Shown: positions 11,001-21,588 of the stretch, one piece after another
Layout of the letters: each line of letters begins with the position of its first letter
Position numbering within the stretch: position 1 is the stretch's first letter
Source of the DNA: Diadophis punctatus similis
Taxonomy: Eukaryota; Chordata; Lepidosauria; Squamata; Dipsadidae
DNA: 64,000 nt
Assembly (NCBI GenBank): GCA_023053685.1
Contig: JALIGW010000058.1
Span: forward strand, 749,001 to 813,000
Reading direction: 5' to 3'
The notes under the pieces: model-generated
Told to the model about the DNA's origin: nothing
Databases searched by the model: none
Seen by the model: only the letters and a program-made list of their open reading frames with translations
Made by a program: the position numbers and the translations under genes

Positions 11001-11040
11001 TTTCCCCCCACTTTTCTGACAGTGAGAACACTCAACCAAT

Positions 11041-11168
11041 AATTTTGCGAAGCTTCTTCTCCGGTAACATTGTATTGCTAAGTAGGGCATACAAAACCTT
11101 TACCAGACCAAGTCTTGAATACAGCTCATCTGCCTGGAATCCACACTGTATATCAGACGTTAACATTA
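11041..11168 (+). mobile_element. Rex1-like LINE, left part of a split copy
   Basis: It encodes RSFFSGNIVLLSRAYKTF and the following words of the Rex1-like RT and stops in the middle of that protein. The copy resumes at 14165 after two DNA transposon insertions. Confidence 0.85.
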
Positions 11169-11175
11169 ATCGGGG

Positions 11176-12084
11176 TAGAGATGTAAAATTTCTGGAAATT
11201 TTGAAGCTCGGAAAAAAACCTGGTTTTTTCCGTTTTTTTCGGGGGGGAAACGGAAATTTTCGGAAAAATTGAAAAAAAATGCTACATTAGCACTTTTTTG
11301 TCTTTTTAAGATTGAAAGTCATTCTGTTACTTTAGTCATAAAATATGACTATGGACAATTTGACTTGGCATAAAATTATCACAACTAGCATATTAAAAAT
11401 ATAATGTAGCCAAACAATTATCACAAACAGAATTTACTTTTTTATAATATTTATTTGTAATTGTAACAAAGGGAGCAACAATCTCCTGAACTGCTTACTA
11501 GTTTATGTGGAACAGCCAAAAAGCCTCCACAAAACAATTTTCAAAACCAAAAGTAACAATTTTTCATATTTCCTCTCCACAGTATTAAATAAAAATAAAA
11601 ATAAAAACCCCATTCTCATAAGTCCCTTCATTCAGCACAGGCCCTTTTTGTTGCTCTGTATTTTCTTCCAATGCTTTTGAGGCCTAGTGAAGAGGACAGA
11701 ACAAACCAAACACACCCACTAACATGCAAAAGCAAAACTGAAACCTTTTTCTTCTTACAATAGCAGCACCTCCTAAAGGAAGAAATGCAAACTGTTCTTG
11801 CATTGGAGGGTTCAGTTTGTTACCTAGGACTTGCTTGTCCTCACTCAGTGCACAGAAATTAGAATAATCTGATATCATACATTTTTTTTAGAAATGATTT
11901 GGAAAATATTTGAACACCCTGTCTTAAAATATTTTATTCATCATGTTAAAATAAAATATTCCACAATGTATTTTTTTCTTTTTTCAAGTTTTCCAATTTT
12001 TTGGAAAAAAACAAAAAAGCCTTCAGGAAAAAAACGGTTTTTTCCCGAATTTTTCCGTTTTTTTCCCAGGCCTTCACATCTCTA
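11176..12084. mobile_element. hAT-like AT-rich DNA transposon
   Basis: It begins TAGAGATGT and ends ACATCTCTA, with mirrored inner words 'cctggttttttccg' and 'cggttttttcccgaat'. It sits inside the Rex1-like copy. The flanks do not show a clean 8-bp duplication, so the superfamily is uncertain. No transposase is visible. Confidence 0.6.
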
Positions 12085-12591
12085 GTCCAGAGGTACCGTG
12101 TTTCCCCAAAAATAAGACATGTCCTGATAATAAGGCCAACAGGGCTTTTCAGGACATGCGTTGAAATAAGCCCCCCCAAAATAAGCCCCCCCAACTACTT
12201 TCTGGGGAAAGGGGGGGACATGCAGGGAGCTGCTCTTTTTGAGGCGGGCACTCTTTTGGCCAGGAGAGCGAGAGCAAGAGAGAGGCGGGTGCGCACACAC
12301 CCCGTGGGACTAGCTCGGCTCCTCTGGGCTCTGCCTACGGCAATTTAAAATGCGTTTCTGTCTGTGAGGAAGAAGAGGTGAGCATCGACCCCTGCCTCCG
12401 CACAGGCAGGAGCATGTTTCAAAACAGCCCAGAGCAGCAGAGCCAGTCCCGCGGGGTGTGTGTGTAGCCGCCTCTCACTTGCTCTCGCTCTGTCTCTCTC
12501 TCTCGCGGCAAGGGGGAGAATCGGGACAGGCAGAAGCTGCCGGGTAAAGAGCAACCAGAATCGAGGGAATCCTCTCCTGCAACAGACGAAG

Positions 12592-12700
12592 AGCCGGAGT
12601 TTGGGGGAAAGAAAGAAAGACTTCTGCTGCTTCTGCTTTTGGCTGCACGGAAGGAAAGCAGCAGAAGTCTTTCTTTCTTTCCCCCAAACTCCGGCTCTTC
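12592..12700. repeat. Palindrome in fold-back element
   Basis: Arm 'gagccggagtttgggggaaa' plus 'gaaagacttctgctgctt' is answered by 'agcagaagtctttc' and 'ccaaactccggctc'. The spacer is only about 25 bp. Confidence 0.85.
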
Positions 12701-12859
12701 GGCTTCCAAACCCAGCCAGGGCAGCAGCCGCTCTGAACGAGCATCTAGGACGGGTGTCTCACAGTGGGGTTGCAATTTGGGGGTGGCAGCTGAGGCGGGG
12801 TGGGTTGGGGTGGGCCGTGAGATGCGCGTCCTACCTGGGACTTGTAGCTCCATCACGTT

Positions 12860-13320
12860 CCTCGGTGTTGTGTCCACTGATCCTCCCCCGCCTCCGGCTC
12901 TTGAGCGAAGCGGGAGGGGGAATAAACTCTCGCGGGCTGCCTGAAGAAGCTGAGCTGGCAGCTAAACTTCTAGCCAGCAGAAGCAGCCAGGCATACACTT
13001 CCTTGTCTCTTCCAAATGCGCTCCTCTCTCTCTCGGCGGGGGGGGGGAGTGCACGTAAGACACAGCACCAGGAGAAAGGAACCTTTTGGCTGCATGCTGA
13101 ACGCAAGAAATCTTTCTCTCTTCAAAACTCTGCCAGAAATGAGTCTTTGTGAGAATCATCACGCCTGTGCAGCCTCTTGGAGTGAACGGGGAGCTAAATG
13201 GTTCCTTCTCCTAGTTTGGCTTCCTCAGGCAGCCCGCAAGAGTTTATTCTCCCTCCTGCTTCACTCAAAAGCCGGAGGCAGGGGAGGATCAGTGGATACA
13301 ATACCGAGGAACGGGTGGCT
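12860..13320. repeat. Long inverted repeat in fold-back element
   Basis: The arm at about 12860-12958 ('cctcggtgttgtgtccactg', 'aataaactctcgcgggctgcc') is the imperfect complement of about 13205-13318 ('ggcagcccgcaagagtttatt', 'cagtggatacaataccgagg'). Confidence 0.8.
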
Positions 13321-13735
13321 GTTCCTGCAGGGGATTCCCACGCACCACTCTCTCCTTCCTGAAGGATGCGGGGAGGGCAAGTGGAGGATGAGTGAGCCGG
13401 TGAGCAAGTGAGGGAGGCGGCGTCGGGAGGCAGAGCTGAAGGGGTGCTGACAGGGACAGGCTGGATGTGCCCGTCTGCTGCCCAAGGCCTGCGCTTATGG
13501 GCTCGCTGTACCCGACTGGCCTCGCTGCCTTCTCGCAGACAGAAGCGCGTTTCAGGCAGAGTCCGGCTCAATCGCCATCCCGTCTGGTGACTCCCAAGGT
13601 GGAGAGGTTGCCAGGCATGCCGGCAGGTGCTCCAGTCAGTCAGCGCTCAGGTGGGGGGACCGCAGGGAGATTGGAGCGGAGAGGAGCAGTGGGGAAGGGG
13701 AGGCCTCCAATGACCGTCACCATAGAGCGGGAAGG

Positions 13736-13940
13736 GCACTCGCAGAGCAGCCGCTGCCCTGGCTGGGGTTTGGAAGCCGCAGAGCCGGAGTTTGGGGAAG
13801 AGAAAGAAAGACTTCTGCTGTTTTCCTTGCGTGCAGCCAAAAGCAGAAGCAGCCGAAGTCTTTCTTTCTTTCTCTCCCCCAAACTCCGGCTCTTCGGCTT
13901 CCAAACCCCAGCCAGGGCAGCGGCCGCTCTGCGAGTGTGC
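13736..13940. repeat. Palindrome in fold-back element
   Basis: Arms of about 95 bp: 'gcagagcagccgctgccctg' to 'gacttctgctg', then the complement ending 'cagggcagcggccgctctgc'. It shares the CCGGAGTTTGGGG core with 12592-12700, so the core is present four times. Confidence 0.85.
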
Positions 13941-14164
13941 TTCCTGCTCTATGGTGATGGCTGGAGCTGGAACTGGAACTAAACCGACCAGCTGAGAGAC
14001 ACCACGGAGCTGCCAGATTCCAGTAAGACACGCATCTCACGGCCCGCCCTGCCTCCTGCACCCCGAAAATAATAAGCCCCCCCCGATAATAAGGCCAAGG
14101 GCATTTTGGGGGGGGGGTTGTCAAAAAAATATAACCCCTGTCTTATTTTCGGGGAAACACGATA

Positions 14165-14665
14165 TTTCAGGAGAAGAGTACTCCACTCCTCTACTCACAA
14201 TACAATCCTTTATGCTACCAGGCTTGAAATTCTGGGCTTGGACAACCTGGAATTGCGCCACCTGCAGTCCGATCTAAGCATAGTACACAAAATTGTCTGC
14301 TACAATGTCTTACCTGTCAACGACTTTTTCAGCTTTAACCACAATAATACATGGGTAAACAATCAATACAAACTCAAGGTAAACCGCTCCAAACTTGATT
14401 GCAAAAAAATACGACTTCAACAACAGAGTGGTCAATGCCTGGAATGCTCTACCTGACTCCGTTGTTACTTCCTCAAATCCTCATAGCTTCAACCTCAATC
14501 TGTCTACCGTGGACCTCACCCCATTCCTAAGAGGTTCGTAAAGGGGCGTGCATAAGCGCACCAGCGTGCCTACCCTCCCTGTCTTACTGTCCCCATTTAT
14601 CTTACTTCCTTTGTTCATGTTCATGTTTATACCTATACTTGCTATCTTGTACATGTTTGACAAAA
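14165..14665 (+). mobile_element. Rex1-like LINE, right part of a split copy
   Basis: It resumes the RT tail (RRVLHSS, LEILGLDNLELRHLQSDLS) and runs into the usual 3' region 'gggcgtgcataagcgc'. Frame breaks are present. Confidence 0.85.
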
Positions 14666-14687
14666 CAAACAATAATAAAAAAAGGAA

Positions 14688-14930
14688 CAGCTTGCATTCA
14701 GGAGTTGTGGGAGTTTCATCACTGGAGGCTTTCAAGAAGAGATTGAACTGCCATTTGTCAGAAAGGGTGTAGGTAGGGTCTCCTGCTTGGGCGGGGAGTT
14801 TGACTAGATGACCTCCAAGGTCCCTTCCAACTCTATTAATCTTTTCTTTCAGTGCTAACTTCGAACAGTCACTAAACAAATGGAAGATCTCCAAGGTCCC
14901 TTCCAACTCTGTTATTCTGTTGTTATTCAC
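14688..14930 (+). mobile_element. CR1 LINE 3' ends (two short pieces)
   Basis: Both pieces (14688-14845 and 14885-14925) have the 'gacctccaaggtcccttcc' signature. Confidence 0.8.
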
Positions 14931-15009
14931 CTGACCACAGGAAATGTTTTACAACATATTCTAAAATGCTTTATGATAATTTTCATTTCATAAAAGGTTT
15001 TATAAAATT

Positions 15010-15092
15010 ACAGATTACAGCTACTCTGGCTGTGGAATTCTGGGGGTTGGAAGTCCACAAGTCTTCAAGTTGCCAAGGTTGGAGACCCTGTG
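15010..15092. mobile_element. AACTCCCAGAATTCC-family hAT MITE fragment
   Basis: A single arm reading 'gtggaattctgggggttgg', 'aagtccacaagtct', 'ccaaggttggagaccc'. Confidence 0.7.
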
Positions 15093-15099
15093 ATGTAGA

Positions 15100-16250
15100 G
15101 GAGCTCACTCAGGTGTATGGAGAGCCCCTCAACCTGCCTCCTTTCTTTCTTCTTTCCTTGAGCTGACAGGTTGTCCCTTCCTAGGGAGCCCTGCGGGAGA
15201 CAGACGAGACACCTGGCCCAGGAACTGTGTCAGCTCTGCCCTCACAGGCATCCTGCCATCAAAAGCTGGACAGGGAAAGATGAAAGGGGGGAAGGATGAA
15301 AGGGCAATAAAGGTTTGTGTGTATGTGATAAGAAATTGGGGGGGGGAATGATAAGTGATAAGAACCAGGTGAGCCGAATCCTGTTTGTACCAGCATTCCA
15401 TGGCCCTGAAAAATATGCGGGTTACCCCCAAACACCTCAGAGTTCTGAAAACATTTTGGCGACCTCCGGTTGGCTGGAAACGGACCGATCACGGGGGAGA
15501 GATATACTGGGGGCAAAAACCTCCTGAACCTTATTTTTGTATCTAGCGAGTGTGGGAGATTTCAGAGCCGGCTTGGCTTTCCTGCAACCAGCATCCTTAG
15601 TAAAAGGACCCTTTGCTTTAACCAGATGGCGTCCAGGGCTTTTCTTTCCTGAGGGATCGGATTGAGGCAGGTCTGACAAACTGGTTCCGCCAGCTGATTC
15701 CTGTTGCTTTTCTCCACCAAGACTGGTAAAGATTGTTCCTATCTGGCTGCTGCTTCCTGTTCTTGTAAGTGATGAAATGAGGATGGTTATCATGCCCGGG
15801 TGTTAATTTCTCAATTACTTAAGGTTATTGTCCCATTAAAGGCACAATTGCATATTGATGATGGTGTCCTGCTACAATGTTGGGAATGCCAGAGGCTAAC
15901 CGGTATTTTGTGAGTGGGGGCTGAACGTTGTTCCATGTACAGTGCAGGTCAAGAAGGACCTGCTTGGGAAAGAGGCATCTGCTAATCCTTGTGGCCCAGA
16001 CCTAAGGGCTGCTCTGGGCCGTGCCACCTATTCCGGTCTCTCCCAACAAGTTACGTAGATTCATGGGGAAGGCAAGGAGCCGTCTTCTCCTCAGTCTTCC
16101 CTCACGCGTCTCTTTTCCAACCCAGGCCAAGGGAGATGTCTGTAGAAGTAGCGGAAGATGGGTGGACTGCCTACGTTGAGTTCACGCTCTGTGTTTGGAG
16201 ACCGCTGGATGTCATAGCTTGCCCACAAGGGCTAAGTTGCATGTAATCAT
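15100..16250. other. Unassigned 1.1 kb
   Basis: No exon with splice support and no recognised element. The open frames here are short and lack known motifs. Confidence 0.4.
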
Positions 16251-16299
16251 GGCCCCTCTTCACTTACGGCCACAATTGAGCCCAAAATACCCAGTTATA

Positions 16300-16485
16300 T
16301 TAGAACCTCCCTTGATCTTGATTGTATCCCTCTGTTAATGCAGCTTAGGATTGTATTGGCTTTTTTGGCTGCCGCTGCACACTGCTGGCTCCTATTTAGC
16401 TGGTTGCCCACTAAGACTCCAAGATCCCTCTCACAGTCACTGCTATTAAGCCTGGTTTCACCCAGTCTCTATGTGTACTTTGCTT
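16300..16485 (-). mobile_element. CR1 LINE reverse-transcriptase fragment
   Basis: On the minus strand it reads [14 protein letters not shown] followed by [12 protein letters not shown], the same words as in the CR1 copy at 52788-53888. It is 5'- and 3'-truncated. Confidence 0.8.
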
Positions 16486-16796
16486 GTTTGCTTGTGGCCA
16501 GTGGTGGTGGTGGTGGGGTTACCGTTTTTATTCTTGTTATATTGGGCTTTCTATTGTCTGTAAGCCAGTCAGAGTCACTGAGAGCGAGTGGGCAGCCATA
16601 CAAATCCTCTGAATAAATAAAATCAATAAATGTAAGCGTATCAGGATCTGGGTGCGTTTGCCAGCAATTGTGGGCAATGATGCCAAGCCATGAATAAACT
16701 TGCCTGATTCTGGGAGGCTGAAGGCGGGGGAACAGCAGCCCTGCCAAAACCAGATTGGCTGACTCTGCTCAACACAAGGGCAGACACAGCCATCCC

Positions 16797-16982
16797 AGGT
16801 AGTCCTCGAATTACGACCTCAATTGAGCCCATCATTTGCATTGTTTAGTGAAACACTTGTTAACTGAGTTTTGCCCCATTTTCCATTAGGTGAATCACTG
16901 CAGTTCTTAAGTTAGGAACCCGGTTGTTAAGTGAATTTGGCTTCCCTATTGGCTTTGTTTGTCAGAAGGTGGCAAAAGGGAA
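16797..16982. mobile_element. MITE fragment, 'TCCTCGACTTACGACC' family
   Basis: It starts 'gtagtcctcgaattacgacc' and continues with 'ttttgccccattttcc'. Its right half is missing and it abuts a CR1 tail. Confidence 0.65.
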
Positions 16983-17095
16983 TGAAGAAGAGACTGGACA
17001 TCCATTTGTCTCGAATGGTGTAGGGTTTCCTGCCTGAGCAGGGGGTTGGACTAGAAGACCTCTAAGGTCCCTTCCAACTCTGTTATTCTATTCTG
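16983..17095 (+). mobile_element. CR1 LINE 3' end
   Basis: It has 'gggggttggactagaagacc' followed directly by the (TTCTG)n array. Confidence 0.85.
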
Positions 17096-17165
17096 TTCTG
17101 TTCTGTTCTGTTCTGTTCTGTTCTGTTCTGTTCTATTTCTAATCTATGTTCTGTTCTGTTCCGTT
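17087..17165. repeat. (TTCTG)n microsatellite at CR1 tail
   Basis: About ten TTCTG units plus variants grow out of the 'ttattctattctg' CR1 end. Confidence 0.9.
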
Positions 17166-17335
17166 CCATTCACTGGTGGAACGACTTGCCTCCAGATGTT
17201 GTGAATGCTCTAACACTGAAGGTTTTTAAGAAGACTTGACAGCCACCTGTCTGAAATGGTATAGGGTCTCCTGCTTGAGCAGGGGGTCAGACTAGAAGAA
17301 CTCCAAGGTCCCCTTCCAGCTCTAGTCTGAATTGA
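17166..17335 (+). mobile_element. CR1 LINE 3' end
   Basis: A second CR1 tail with 'gaacgacttgcctccagatg' and 'ggggtcagactagaagaa'. Confidence 0.8.
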
Positions 17336-17572
17336 ATGGAATGGAAAAATGACCCAAACTTTACTGCTGCCAGGTTTGCCAGAAGGGATGTCCTGCCTGG
17401 CTGATCTCAGGAGACCCCTAAGTGCACAGGTTGCCTGGGCAGGTGGAAAGAGCTGTTGGGATCTCCAGGACCCTCCCTGAGCAGAAGCCAGAGCTGCCAT
17501 CCTCAGGGTCCAGCTCCCTCCCTCCAAGGAGGCTCTGGGGGATCCGGGTTTGTGCCGGTGCCGGATCTGTCA

Positions 17573-17597
17573 GGCTGCTGCTGCTGCTGCTGCTGCT
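17573..17597. repeat. (CTG)n triplet array
   Basis: Eight CTG units, about 155 bp upstream of the start codon of the secreted-protein gene. Confidence 0.9.
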
Positions 17598-17702
17598 GTG
17601 TAGGAGGCAGAGGCTTCTGGGGAGGCTTTCAGGGAAGAGAATACTAAGCTGCTTAATCAGAGGGCCTGGCAAGCTGTCCTGCCAGCCCCACCCAGGACGG
17701 GG

Positions 17703-17708
17703 TTTATA
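17703..17708 (+). promoter_or_regulatory. TATA-like box of secreted-protein gene
   Basis: TTTATA lies 44 bp before the ATG at 17752. With transcription starting about 30 bp downstream of it, the 5' untranslated region would be about 20 nt. Position and context support it, but no transcript evidence is available. Confidence 0.55.
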
Positions 17709-17751
17709 GCCTGGGACAGGCACGGCCGTCTGTCCATCTCTGGGTGCCAGG

Positions 17752-20700
17752 ATGAAGCCAGGACCTGCCCTCTTGTTGCTTGTGGGCTCTGTGGCCCTCT
17801 GGACGGGGCTGCCGGCTGCACCACCCCGAAGTGAGTACTGGCTGATGCTGAGCACAGGTGAAGGAAGGAAGCCACTCACCTTGCTGGCTTCTGGGAGTGG
17901 AGCAAGGGAGGGGGGTGGGCGAGGGGCTGGAGGAAGAGAAGGGGCTCAGTTCCTGCACCCTGCACCTCGGCAGTGTCCTCTCTCTTGGAAGAGGTCCCAG
18001 GTTTGGGTACGGGCAGTCCTCGAGTTATGACTGTAACGGAGCCTGCTCATTACGGTTGTCATAATGGTCATAAAACAGGTCAGTTGGAAGAACCACTTGT
18101 CTGAAATGGTCTCCTGCTAGATCAGGGGGTTGGTCTAGAAGACCTCCAAGGTCCCTTCCAACTCTGGTATTCTGGTCACGTGATCATGCCAATTTTATGA
18201 CTTTTTTGCAATGGTCATTAAGTGAAGGCAGCCGTCCTTAAGTATGAACCCTTTCTTTGCGACAGCTGCAGTTTTGCCAGAAAAACCAAAGTAATTTATT
18301 TATTTATAAAATTTATTAGACACCCATCTTCCCACAGAGTAACTCTGGGCAGCTTACAAGTAAGGGCAAAACCATCGTAAAATGTGACCGCGTGATTGCA
18401 AGCAGCTGCAAACGGCTGTAAATGTGGCCACAAGAGAGTCTCAAAGTGAATCACAAGATTGCTGGGTTGGGAGAGCGACCATCGAAACTTCGGATCCAGG
18501 TCGTAAATCTCCTTTTTCAGGTAGGTCGTAACTACTTTGGACGGTCATTGAGTGACCCATCGTCTGTTGAGGACTACCTGTAGTCACCAGAAAATGTGGT
18601 GGGAAGATGTTTCCGCAGAAGAGCCTGCCGGCCCAGAGCCTCATGGAGCTTTTGGGGCTGTTTCTGGTGCACTTCATCCCACCGTCCGTCCGAAGGCTCC
18701 AGCTAATAGGCTGCTTTGGGCTTTCTCTAGAGCAGCGGGACCCAATCTTGGCGACTTTAAGACTTGTAGATTTCAACTCCCAGAATTCCCCTGCCCAGCA
18801 TCCACCCAGCCAATGTGTAGGACAGAACAGAAAAGAAAAAAGAAAAAAGAAAAAAGAAAAAAGAAAAAAGAAAAAAGAAAAAAGAAAAAAGAAAAAAGAA
18901 AAAAGAAAAAAGAAAAAAGAAAAAAGAAAAAAGAAAAAAGAAAAAAGAAGATAAGATAAGATAAGATGATAAGATGTAATGGACTAGACTAGACTAGACT
19001 AGACTAGACTAGACTGGAATGGAACGGAACGGAACGGAACAGAACAGAACAGAACAGAACAGAACAGAACAGAACAGAACGTGGAGGTGTTGGAGCACCC
19101 ACAACTTCTGGAGGCAAGTCGTTCCACTGGTTAATTGTCCTCACTGTTGGGAAATTTCTCCTTAACTCCAGGCTGCTTCTCTCCTTGGTTAGTTTCCATC
19201 CGTTGTTTCTTGTCTTGCCTTCGGGTGCTTTGGAGAATAGGTGGATTCCCTCTTCTTTGGGGCAGCCCCAGCGGTGGGTTGCTCCTGGTCCTGTGAACCG
19301 GTAGTGGTGGGGGCAGGAGGCTCCGCCCACCCACCTGGGACGCTTCTGCGCATGTGCGCGAACCGGTAGCAACAGGTTTTAGAACCCACTACTGGGCAGC
19401 CCCTCAAATATTGGAAGACTGCTATCATGTCTCCCCTGGTCCTTCTCTTCACTAGACGAGCCATGCCCAGTTCCTGCAACCTCTCTTTGTATGTTTTACC
19501 CTCCAGTCTCCTCATCATCCTGGTTGCTCTTCTCTGCACTCTTTCTAGAGTCTCAAGTCTACAAATGTAAGACTTGTGGAGTTCAACTCCCAGAATTCCC
19601 CTGACCAGCTTTGTTGGGTGGGGAATTCTGGGAGTTGAAGTCCAGAGGTCTTAAAGTCGCCAAGGTTGGACTTCCTTGCTCTCTAGAGCCTTTTCTGACT
19701 GACTTTCAGCATTGGCAAGGCTGCCCTTTGGGCAGTACAGATAGTCCTCAACTTACAACCATCCGTTTAATGACTGAAGTTACAACGGCACTGAGAAAAG
19801 CGACTTATGACCGGTTCTCACACGTATGACCATTGCAGCATCCACATTGTCACATGATCAAAATTCAGGCACTTGGCAACCCACCCGAGCAGGCTGGGAT
19901 CTGGACTCTGGCCTGACCTCCTTCCCAGAGGGGCTGCTGCCCAGGTGGGGGCCACAACCCCTTTCCCTGTTTTCAGGGCCTGACTTCCTCCTGGATGTTC
20001 CCAAAGCTCAGCCAGAGTCCCTGTGTGAGCTGGGAAGCATCGGGCACCCTGCGAAGGGGGGGGGCAGTGGGCGGATGCCGTTGGAGTCAGGCTAGGAAAC
20101 TCCGGGTCCCCCAAATTGCCCAGCTGGGCTCCGGGGGCTCCTGGGCCTCCCTTTGGAGATCATGGGGTTTCCAAAGACCCCGTTGAACACTTAGGGATGC
20201 ATGGACCCTCCTCTACAAAATCACTTGACCAGCTTGGTATAAGGTCTCCTGCCTTGAGCAGGGGGTTGGACTAGAAGATCTCAGAGGTCCCTTCCAGCCC
20301 TAGGTTTCTATGTTCTGTGTTCTAAAACAGGGGCCTCCAAACTTGGCAACTTTAAGACTTGGGGACTTTAACTCCCAGAATTCACCAGCCAGCTAGCTGG
20401 GGAATTCTGGGAGTTGAAGTCCCCAAGACTTAAACTTGCCGAGTTTAGAGGCCCCTGTCCTAAAAGCACAGCAGGCTTTCTGGGAAGAATGTCAGTGAAG
20501 AGGCTGGAACTTGGGGGTGGGGGGGGTGGGGTCCCTCGCCGTCCCCCTCAGAGTCAGCTTGCCCTGGTTTGGGAGGCAGAGCTGAACAGTCCCTGCCCCA
20601 TAATTCTGATTACTAATCATTTCCTCCTAATTATTTCCAGGTAATTTTCTCTAATTTACACCTGCAAGAGTTGGGAGGTGTTCGGCTTCACTGAGGTTGT

Positions 20701-21556
20701 CCGCCCCCAGAATATTTTGTAGCCAGATAGAAATGCACCTCGCAAATTCCTGGGACTTTTGAGTTTCGCACAGAAACAAACAGGAGAAATACAAAGAAAA
20801 CATCAAAGGCTGGGTGGAAGTAACAGGCTTGTTGTAATTACACACCTCATAACAAGTGTTGTGATTGTGTAATATAAGGAATGCTAAACAATTAGTTTCT
20901 GCCGAAGCCAGGGGAAGGAAACACATAAAAATAGCAGAGGGTGGGTCCAAATGTCACCAGAGGTGTTTGGTGAGAAACCAGGTAAAATCTCATGAGGAAT
21001 CCAGTCCTGGCTGTCCAACCTTGGCCACTTTAAGACTTGTGGACTTCAACTTCCAACCTGGCTGGCTAGGGAATTCTGGGAGTGGAAGTCCGGAAGTCTT
21101 AGAGTGGCCAAGGTTGGACACCTCTGATCTGGCCTAGTCGCTGAGGTGAGCCAAGGCTATTGATTGTACCAATAAAGGAGAATTTTTGTAGCTCAGGGTT
21201 GAAATGAGGGGTCTTTGGTGCTCTCAGAGCTTGGTGATTTTCTTGCAGACGTTTCATGACCCAACTAGGGAACGTCATCAGTGCTGCAAGGGAGAGGAGT
21301 TTGCAGAATGGAGGAGAACGAAAAAGGGGGGAGGAGGAGGATGGAAGAGCGAGGAGGAAGACTGTTTGGTCCTTCCTTGGCTGTTTTGTTGCAGATGTTT
21401 CATTGCCCAACTAAGTAGCATCATCTGTTTTAGAAGGGAGGGGGTTGTGAAAAGGAGGAAGAGGAGGAGGAGGAGGAGGAAGAGGAGGAGGAGGAGGAGG
21501 AAGTTTCCTTTCAGATGTTTCAGTCCCCAACTAGGTTTTAGAAGGGAGGGGGTTGT

Positions 21557-21588
<32 letters not shown>

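Larger units (their letters stand above)
12096..14162. mobile_element. Large fold-back DNA transposon with TA duplication
   Basis: Termini CCGTGTTTCCCC and (complement of right end) TCGTGTTTCCCC continue with 'gaaaataagac' on both sides, giving about 22 bp of inverted repeat. TA precedes and follows at 12094-12095 and 14163-14164. The element splits the Rex1-like copy between 'gtccagagg' and 'tatttcagg'. Several nested inverted repeats fill the interior (listed separately). There is no transposase. Family inference: Tc1/mariner-like. Confidence 0.78.

Noticed and set aside
11176..12084. Clean hAT insertion with 8-bp duplication
   Set aside because: Ends are inverted repeats, but the flanking 8-mers do not match, so only a tentative element is reported.
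12460..13152. A 230-codon frame in GC-rich sequence
   Set aside because: It lies across the palindromes of a fold-back transposon and has matching frames on the other strand.
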